From NCBI GenBank assembly GCA_039602395.1, contig JBCNJP010000008.1:25242653-25306652 (forward strand): DNA of 64,000 nt, written 5' to 3'. The stretch comes from Deinandra increscens subsp. villosa (Eukaryota > Streptophyta > Magnoliopsida > Asterales > Asteraceae). The position numbers and the translations under genes are program-made. Of the stretch, positions 57,896 to 64,000 are shown piece after piece; position 1 is the first letter of the stretch; each line of letters starts with the position of its first letter. The notes under the pieces are model-generated. The model was not told the DNA's origin. It saw only the letters and a list, made by a program, of their open reading frames with translations, and did no database searches.

Positions 57896-58121
57896 AATCC
57901 AGGTTGCTCTACTGCTGTGATTTGGTAAGTTTTCGAAATTTTAGAGAGAGAAAGTTTGGGTTTTCTACGTTTTTCATCAATTTTTCATACTTCTGAGTGA
58001 TTCCGAGGATAAAAATGATTTCTGGATGTTCCTGGAGTGTTTTCGCATCATACTGATCCAGTATCTAGCTTCAATTGTCGAAATCTGTGAAAATCAGTCG
58101 ATTTTTGTGTTTCTCTGCATC

Positions 58122-58409
58122 TGATCCGCCGGTTGAAAATCTGATCCGCCGTTTGGTCCGCCCAGCAATCTTCATCAGTCTGATCCGCGACAGTTGCAGC
58201 GTACCAGTGTGATCCGCTGAAAATTCTGGTCCGCCGTACCAGTTTTGATCCGCCGTACCAAAGTCTAATCCGCCGTATGAAATTTGATCCGCCGGACGAA
58301 ATCTGATCCGGAATCTGGTCCGCTAGTACAAATCTGATCCGCCTTGTTAATTTGATCCGGAACTGGTCCGCTGATAGTATTTTGATCCGCCAAGTTGTGT
58401 TGGTCCGCT
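58122..58409 (+). repeat. leader array of about 16 TGRTCCGC motifs
   Basis: Between the primer site and the Gag start, the word T(G/A)(A/G)TCCG(C/G) occurs about 16 times in 288 bases: near 58122, 58142, 58154, 58180, 58209, 58227, 58246, 58265, 58284, 58303, 58316, 58335, 58352, 58364, 58382 and 58401. Spacing is 12-29 bases; the spacers are unrelated AT-rich sequence. The same word is clustered in the LTR U3 of this family and of the related LTR at 36416-36770. A leader is where retroelement RNAs carry packaging signals, so Gag or host protein binding is possible (inference). Confidence 0.85.
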
Positions 58410-58618
58410 GGCAGAAAACATACCTTCACTAAAACTGACGTAACTTGCAAACCGTTTGGAGTTACGGAACCCAATACCAGCCAAAACGTTCGTCTTTCCG
58501 AGATCTAGGACGTGTACCAGCCTACGGCCAGTACCGTCAAGTTTTGACCCCCAAAATCAGCTTGGAAGACGCCCGTTTTTCAGTTTTAAATTTTCACGTT
58601 CGGTATTGAAATTTCAAA

Positions 58619-61600
58619 ATGAGTGATTTTCACGCTTTTTCAGCTGTTCAATCATCAATGCAAGCCATATTGAACTATGATAACGAGATAGGAACAACTC
58701 AGAAAGTTCCTAAGTTACTTCGATTGGAGGATTACGAGAATTGGAAGCAACGATTTGAATCATTTGTTAATGCCCTTGACATTGATTTGTGGATTTCTAT
58801 TGAACAAGATTATACATATCCTAAGAAAAATGGAGAACCAATTCCACGAAGTGATCTTGATGAAGATCAAAGGAAAGTTTATGCTAGAGAAAAGAAAACT
58901 TATGCAAATCTCACAATGGCATTACCAAGAGAACTTTTGCATCAATTCAAAAACTGCACAACATCAAAAACCTTATGGGATGCATTGAAGGATAGATGTG
59001 CAGGAAACGAGCAATATAAGAAGAGTCGAAAGAAAGTGTTGTTAAAGGAGTTTGATAACTTTCAGCATTGTGAAAAAGAGAGTATTGCAGATTTGATTTC
59101 TAGATTTTCTCATCTGATTAATGAACTCGATATTGTAGGAGTCCAGAAAGAAAAAGATGACTTGAAGGAAAAATTTCTGGAAGCTTTACCGGAAACATGG
59201 GAGAACTTTGTTATGATGCTTGCTAATGATCCAAATTATTCAAGTTGGACTTTCAATCAATTATTAAGCAAGTTACAAGCTCGAGAAATGGAGTTACTTG
59301 TAAAGAAATCAGCAATTCCATCAGTTCAGAATCCTGCAGTTTATTTTGGAGAGAATTCTGCTACTGCCCATGCTAAAGCTAAATCAAATTCTATTTCAAG
59401 CAGTAATCCACCAGTAACAGCATTTCTTGCTGGAAAGTCAGATAATGGTGGATATTCTTCAGGTTGTAGTTTTACTATTCCTGATAAATCATCAAGCAAG
59501 TCAACTTCTAATCAAGCAACCGAAGATCTAGCTGCTTTGCTATCTGCTTTTATATCTTCTTCGTCTGGAGCTATATTTCATCAAATTGGTCAGTCTTGTT
59601 TGTATGGCGAGGATTTAAATAATCTGGATGACGATCAATTGAATAAACTCGATTTGGAATGGCAATTTGCTATGGTCGCGGAAAAGGGAAAGAGATTTAT
59701 GCAGAAACATGGTAAGACATCTATTTTTCAAGGACAAACACTTGGCTTGGATAGAAAAATGATTAAATGTTTTAAATGTGCCAAACATGGACATTTTGCT
59801 CGCAATTGTCCTACCAAGTCATCTGACAAGGATATTTCCAATAAGAATGGTCAAGATAAAGATGTTAAAGCTATGATATCTCAAACTGATGAAGGTTATG
59901 ATTGGGCTAAAGATTTTCCAGATGAATCTGCATTCGTGGTTCATTCTCAAGACAGTTATGCATTGATGGCAAATATTGAGGTTGAATCGAGTGGGTATAC
60001 ATCTGAGACCAGTAAATCTGACTTAAGTCATTCTGATTCCGAAATGAGTGGTTACGAATCCGTGTGTGAATTTTGTTCACAAAAGGATAGTCGAATTACA
60101 GGTTTGATAAAGGAAATAGAGTGTCAATCTGTTGAAATCAAACGAAAGGATGAAGAATTGGAGAGTTTCATCAAGAAATGTCAGGAATTTAATGAAGTTT
60201 CCAAAACAAATGCAGAGTTACTCAAGGAAAAGAGTGTGTTGGTGACAGAATTAGCGAGTGTTCAGAAACAATTGTCAGAAAGCTGTATTCAGAATGATCA
60301 ACAAAAGTTACAACTTCAACACGAGAATGATGAGTTCATGTCAAGAATTGTCAAGCTTACTTCTATCAATGAAAAGTTGGTCAAGGAGGTTGCAGAATAT
60401 AAGTCTCAAGCTCAAGATGTTAGTGAAGATTTTGAACAGTTATTTCAAAAGTCTATCAAAAAGGTTGAAGTGCTTCAAACATCAAATGATGAACTTCAGA
60501 AGGCATTGGATGAAGTTACTGCTGATAGAACTCAATATCAGATTGTTCAGTCTGAATTGCAGGATACAATCACTTCTTTGAAGAAAGACAAAAATTTATT
60601 AACAAGGAATATTGAGATATATAAGGAAAGAGTGGATAAAATTACCAAAGAAGTGCTTGCTGCTCATGATGGGATGAGACGAGAAAAATCACTAGTCAAC
60701 ACCACATCTGAGAAATTGATTCAATCAGAAAAAGTTCTTGCTGAAGCTCAGAAGATCATAGCTGATTTGAAAGTTGAAATTCTCGATCTCAATCGTCAAT
60801 TGCATAACTTGAAGAATTCTCATTCTTTTACAAGTTATTTGTGTCAAGACGACAATTTCAAGAAGGTATTTGGAGGTGATGATTTTAATCAAATTCCTCA
60901 TCCAGTGATTCAAACAGAGTCTGTTGTTGATTTGAACACTCCAGTGGTAAACAAAGATTATTCTGAATTTGTATCTGCGAAGTGTGAGAAAAAGGAATCA
61001 CAGTGTTCAATCAAGCATGTTGGGACAGAAGAGAAGATAGGGTCTGAAGAAAAGTTGGCTGCTGAGCTTGTTCAAGCTAATAATTTGAAGGGTATTAAAG
61101 CTAAATTTACTGAGGTTGCTCAAGCTGGTTCTTCTACATCTCAAATGGATTTATCAAAGTTACCTGGTTATAAACGATCTGGTTTGGGTAATCATAATCA
61201 CAAAGTTGTTCAGAAAGTTGAGAAGAACAAGCCAAAGAAGACTCCTAAGGCGAAGAAAGATACTAGTCTTGAACAGATATATCATCTGGCGCAGGTATTT
61301 GTATCCACCATGGAAAAAGGTTTTGGAGGGAAGCAACAGAAGAAAGGTTCATCTGCAAGTTCACCGAACGAATCTTCTTCATCTGGTTCTAATGCTACAC
61401 CTCAGAGTCCTACTTCGAAATGGGTACATTCTAACCGTTTTCAGGTTTTTGATGATGTTTCTGATGAGTCTGAATTTTCTGATAAATGTTATCCAGTTCA
61501 GGACAAGTCTCAATTTAAACGTTCATATCGTTTGTGCTATCAATGTCGCCAAAAGGGCCATATAGCACAGAATTGTCCTGTCACTGTTAAAAGGAAATTT

Positions 61601-61849
61601 TCTGGAAAAACTGCCACGATAATTGATGAATCCGGCAGAATTTTTAATGACTCACCAACATCACATTTTAAATCAAAACATTTCAAAAGTGAGTCTAGTG
61701 TTGGTGATTCATCACAGGATGATGTTTCTGTGAAAACTGCACCTGCAAAGACGCAGTGGCGACCTAAAGTGGTCAGCAAAGCTGCAACTGACTTTGTGGA
61801 AGACACTGGTCGACCAGAAGCTGTGTGCTTCGGGTCATTTGAGTATTAA
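58619..61849 (+). CDS. intact SIRE-like Gag polyprotein, 1,076 aa, without Pol
   Basis: Starts at ATG 58619 (MSDFHAFSAVQSS) and runs unbroken to 61849. Residues about 30-250 form the UBN2/Retrotran_gag capsid region (LRLEDYENWKQRFESFV, TSKTLWDALKDRCAG, FLEALPETWENFVMML). Residues 384-397 are an intact CCHC knuckle, CFKCAKHGHFARNC. Residues about 490-735 are a long coiled coil rich in Glu, Lys and Gln. A basic Lys-rich stretch (about 865-885) and a Ser-rich linker follow. Residues 973-986 are a second intact knuckle, CYQCRQKGHIAQNC. The frame closes with CFGSFEY and no protease follows. Gag would assemble the particle, bind element RNA and perhaps interact with Gag of a helper. Twice the usual Gag length; the same two-knuckle plan is seen in copia 1. 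Intactness next to a missing Pol suggests selection to keep Gag. Confidence 0.9.
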   Translation: MSDFHAFSAVQSSMQAILNYDNEIGTTQKVPKLLRLEDYENWKQRFESFVNALDIDLWISIEQDYTYPKKNGEPIPRSDLDEDQRKVYAREKKTYANLTMALPRELLHQFKNCTTSKTLWDALKDRCAGNEQYKKSRKKVLLKEFDNFQHCEKESIADLISRFSHLINELDIVGVQKEKDDLKEKFLEALPETWENFVMMLANDPNYSSWTFNQLLSKLQAREMELLVKKSAIPSVQNPAVYFGENSATAHAKAKSNSISSSNPPVTAFLAGKSDNGGYSSGCSFTIPDKSSSKSTSNQATEDLAALLSAFISSSSGAIFHQIGQSCLYGEDLNNLDDDQLNKLDLEWQFAMVAEKGKRFMQKHGKTSIFQGQTLGLDRKMIKCFKCAKHGHFARNCPTKSSDKDISNKNGQDKDVKAMISQTDEGYDWAKDFPDESAFVVHSQDSYALMANIEVESSGYTSETSKSDLSHSDSEMSGYESVCEFCSQKDSRITGLIKEIECQSVEIKRKDEELESFIKKCQEFNEVSKTNAELLKEKSVLVTELASVQKQLSESCIQNDQQKLQLQHENDEFMSRIVKLTSINEKLVKEVAEYKSQAQDVSEDFEQLFQKSIKKVEVLQTSNDELQKALDEVTADRTQYQIVQSELQDTITSLKKDKNLLTRNIEIYKERVDKITKEVLAAHDGMRREKSLVNTTSEKLIQSEKVLAEAQKIIADLKVEILDLNRQLHNLKNSHSFTSYLCQDDNFKKVFGGDDFNQIPHPVIQTESVVDLNTPVVNKDYSEFVSAKCEKKESQCSIKHVGTEEKIGSEEKLAAELVQANNLKGIKAKFTEVAQAGSSTSQMDLSKLPGYKRSGLGNHNHKVVQKVEKNKPKKTPKAKKDTSLEQIYHLAQVFVSTMEKGFGGKQQKKGSSASSPNESSSSGSNATPQSPTSKWVHSNRFQVFDDVSDESEFSDKCYPVQDKSQFKRSYRLCYQCRQKGHIAQNCPVTVKRKFSGKTATIIDESGRIFNDSPTSHFKSKHFKSESSVGDSSQDDVSVKTAPAKTQWRPKVVSKAATDFVEDTGRPEAVCFGSFEY

Positions 61850-62480
61850 TCTTTAAACCAGTGTGCAGGTATTCCTAGAAGACCCGTTGGTGATTGCAAA
61901 GTTGCTGATGGAGGAGTATTCTGCGTTTTTAACTTAAATTACATGTGATATCATTTTCCACACTGAAATTTTCTGAAAGTTAAACCTGACAGGTATCAGT
62001 ATCGATTGGTCAATTTTCTTTCTTTTACATTTTGTATGTAGGTTAGGGGGAGAAAATTGAAAAGCCAAAAATAACGTTTTTTTTGTTTTTGTTTGTGTTA
62101 AAATGAAAATCCAAAAATAGAGTTTTCATTTTAAGGGGGAGAAAATGAAAAATACAAAAACATCGAAAAATGGAAAAATACAAAAACATTAAAAAAATGA
62201 GAAATTGTATCCGACATGATTGGGAAATGATGGTACATTGGCTTACGTGTCTGACTCATGGATAAAATAGATGAAAAAGCCATAAGATCATTGTTTGATG
62301 TACTTGGTAGGCTCGGCATTGAATCAGAAAGTATTCAGATGTGATAAACACTAAATATTAATGCTTGACCAAGTGGACAACATCTTGATGCATATTTCAT
62401 GATATATCAAGAAAAGATATGTGAGAAAGAAAATGAGAAGTCACTGTGTATACATGTGTTCATTTTGCAAAGATTTAAAC
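61850..62480 (+). other. TR-GAG 3' non-coding region, upstream part
   Basis: No coding. Purine-rich polypurine-like tracts GGTTAGGGGGAGAAAAT (about 62040) and TTAAGGGGGAGAAAATG (about 62131) repeat the style of the true tract. The second directly follows a perfect hairpin with arms AAAATGAAAA (62100-62109) and TTTTCATTTT (62123-62132). Confidence 0.6.
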
Positions 62481-62501
62481 TTGTTTGATTTTCTTTATTT
62501 T

Positions 62502-62740
62502 GTCAAACGATCGGACTTTCTCTGCGTGTCGAAAGACCGACCTGATTGTTGTTCGTTTGACGTTCTGCTTTATTTTCTTTGGTGTTTCGTATAACTCATC
62601 GGACTTTCTCTGCGTGTACGGGAGTACCGATCTGATTGTTGTTGAGTTATACAATTTCAACTTGTTTTATTTTCTTATTTTGTTAAATCCGAGGCCTTAT
62701 CTGCGTATCGAAAGATCGACCTTAAGGTAGACGATTTAAC
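62502..62740 (+). ncRNA. three tandem covarying stem-loops (candidate RNA element)
   Basis: Hairpin 1 (62502-62561): outer arms GTCAAACGA / TCGTTTGAC. Hairpin 2 (62589-62652): GTATAACTCA / TGAGTTATAC. Hairpin 3 (62682-62740): GTTAAATC / GATTTAAC. The arms differ in sequence between copies yet each pairs perfectly, while the interior is conserved: CGGACTTTCTCTGCGT in 1 and 2, TATCTGCGT in 3. Each interior holds a small stem with a GNRA-type tetraloop: GTC-GAAA-GAC, GTAC-GGGA-GTAC, ATC-GAAA-GAT. T-rich spacers of about 27-30 bases separate them, giving a period of 87-93. Compensatory change among copies is strong evidence for folding at the RNA level. Function unknown; dimerisation, packaging or nuclear export are possibilities. 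Confidence 0.75.
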
Positions 62741-63540
62741 GTTCTTATTTCTTTTTGCATGGAACACAGTTGACTAAATCATGATTACAATCATTATGTG
62801 ATTAAATCACAAATGAAATCACAAAGTGTGATATAAAAAACAAAAACATATCTGAGTATGTCTGATAGTGTGGGGTACACTGGTCAATGCATGTCTAATC
62901 AATACAATAACATATCCAGATGGTATGAGTATGATTGTGTCTGAGTTTAGAATGGACAAATTATACCAGTAATCGACATGACTTATGTGCTGAAGAAATT
63001 GAAATTGAAGTGTAGTTCAGCATGTTATGACCAATATGATCCCAAGTTGTGATCTTTCTCGCAAAAGGCAAAAATAGTGTGTGATTCAGTATTTCATTTC
63101 TGTATTGCATTTATGTTTCATATCTGAAAAATTCAAAAAGATTTTCGGTGTGTTTTGATATAAAGTTTCAAAAAGCCAAAAAGATTTTGTTTCTTATTTG
63201 TTTTCGACCGATCGATACTTGATACAAAATTCAAAATTTCAAAACTAAATCTTGGATTCTCAAAGAGAAGTTTTGTGCCAAGATTAAATTAATTTTCAAA
63301 AGAAAAGGAAAGCCGCGTTTCTGTCTTCTGAAATTGCAGGTTATCTGAGTGAGTAGACTCAAGCATGGTGAAAGGGGGAGTATGTTATATCTTTCACAAG
63401 TGGATCTTGAAGTTCAAAGTTTGTTCAAGATTGATCCAGCCATGCAAGCTCTAATTCTGACAAGATTTCAAGTTGAAGATCAGATGCAGTCATGCTGAAG
63501 ATTGAAGACTGAAGTTGAGTTAGAATATAGATACACTACA
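62741..63540 (+). other. TR-GAG 3' non-coding region, downstream part
   Basis: No coding region or domain visible. A further polypurine-like word, GAAAGGGGGAGTATGTTAT, at about 63371-63389 imitates a tract plus LTR start and may be a decayed duplicate of the 3' junction. Confidence 0.55.
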
Positions 63541-63555
63541 CGTTAAGGGGGAGTT
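63541..63555 (+). other. TR-GAG polypurine tract
   Basis: CGTTAAGGGGGAGTT directly before the 3' LTR start TGTTAGAGC. Confidence 0.88.
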
Positions 63556-63914
63556 TGTTAGAGCATATTTCTATGCTAACGTTGTGTCTCGTGTATTGTA
63601 TCTAGTCAAGAGCTTCTGTGTGAGTTAGTTAGTCATCTGGCCGGATCACATGATCCGCCGGACCAGTTGATACGGCGGACCAGATGGTCTGCTGGTGATC
63701 CGCTGGCTTATGACTAAGTAACTATAAATAGCTTGTTAGAGAGAGTGTTTGCCAGTTCTGTCATTTTCTATATCTCTTAACTATGTGTAACTGAAGGTGT
63801 TTCTCTCTCTAGCTTGTAATCTCTTAGTGAATCAATAAAGCAAAGCTTTATTTACTTCTCGTTGTTATTCGATTACCGAATCATGCTGTAGTAAGATCAT
63901 CTCGTGGTTTATCA
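63556..63914 (+). repeat. TR-GAG 3' LTR
   Basis: 359 bases with three differences from the 5' LTR, followed by the ACAAT duplication. Confidence 0.95.
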
Positions 63915-64000
63915 ACAATAATGCTATTTTCATTAGTGAAGATGGTGTGCTGCAAGATTTCAAACATACTAAAGATCATTAGGTTATAAGCATTAAATTT
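63915..64000. other. host flank after the TR-GAG element
   Basis: Continues the sequence of 57522 and before. On the minus strand there is an acceptor-like CTTGCAG followed by CACACCATCTTCACTAATG, perhaps one more exon scrap of the mosaic. Too short to interpret. Confidence 0.4.

Larger units (their letters stand above)
57523..63914 (+). mobile_element. TR-GAG-type non-autonomous SIRE-like retrotransposon, 6.4 kb
   Basis: LTRs of 359 bases at 57523-57881 and 63556-63914, flanked by ACAAT on both sides (57518-57522 and 63915-63919). By hand the LTRs differ at only 3 positions (under 1 percent), so this is the youngest element here. A perfect 12-base tRNA-iMet primer site and a polypurine tract (AAGGGGGAGTT) are present. 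Between them is a single intact Gag frame (58619-61849) and then 1.7 kb of non-coding DNA. I find no protease, integrase, RT or RNase H motif. It must borrow Pol from a relative; the fragment at 34613-36770 shows such a family with related LTRs. Features inside are listed separately. Confidence 0.93.

Noticed and set aside
58122..58409. CRISPR-like array
   Set aside because: Units are only about 9 bases with variable 3-20 base spacers, in a plant retrotransposon leader. It is a motif array.
62502..62740. Hammerhead ribozyme in the stem-loops
   Set aside because: GAAA and CTGAT are present but in the wrong order, and the CTGATGA core is absent; no other self-cleaving ribozyme core was recognised.

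Overview
This window is repeat-rich nuclear DNA from a flowering plant. The signs are intron-containing plant gene remnants (TBC domain, NUP62, FAR1-related), an intact-looking GH17 beta-1,3-glucanase gene, and dense nested LTR retrotransposons primed by tRNA-iMet. The long LTRs bounded by TGTGACA or TGTTACA ends, together with the Maximus/SIRE-like copia families, look to me like those of Asteraceae (lettuce, sunflower, daisy group). That placement is inference.

Layout. 1-3458: exons of a broken TBC (Rab-GAP) gene on the minus strand, a GC-rich 5' exon-like block, then the end of a CACTA transposon. 3459-5516: fragments of a Ty3 LTR, a copia LTR and a FAR1-related gene, plus a 500-base gap (N). 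5517-12754: a decayed Ty3/gypsy chromovirus (gypsy 1). 12755-19386: a much older gypsy on the minus strand (gypsy 2), which gypsy 1 interrupted. 19387-20117 and 31830-32910: halves of another gypsy LTR (gypsy 3), split by an 11.7-kb SIRE-like copia element (copia 1) with a perfect target-site duplication and a large extra 3' ORF. 32911-37990: a LINE interrupted by a deleted SIRE-like fragment and by a 727-bp hAT MITE. 38138-39829: the only plausible functional host gene, a two-exon GH17 glucanase. 42620-43330: a small Helitron. 43400-46377, 56363-57522 and 63915-64000: a minus-strand mosaic of gene scraps that includes two NUP62 exons. Into this mosaic went a Tork-type copia (copia 2, 46378-56357), itself carrying a nested Reina-type gypsy (48274-53442), and a very young element at 57523-63914.

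The 57523-63914 element stands out. It has near-identical LTRs, a perfect 5-bp target duplication, a tRNA-iMet primer site and an intact 1,076-residue Gag with two zinc knuckles and a long coiled coil. It encodes no protease, integrase or reverse transcriptase, so it is a TR-GAG-type non-autonomous element. Its leader carries about 16 copies of a TGRTCCGC motif. Its 3' non-coding region carries three tandem stem-loops whose outer and inner stems differ in sequence but keep pairing, with GNRA-type tetraloops. This is the best candidate here for an undescribed functional RNA.

Together the insertions give a readable order: LINE, then gypsy 3, gypsy 2 and gypsy 1; copia 1 into the gypsy 3 LTR; copia 2, then Reina inside it; the TR-GAG element most recently. 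No tRNA, rRNA or CRISPR locus was seen.
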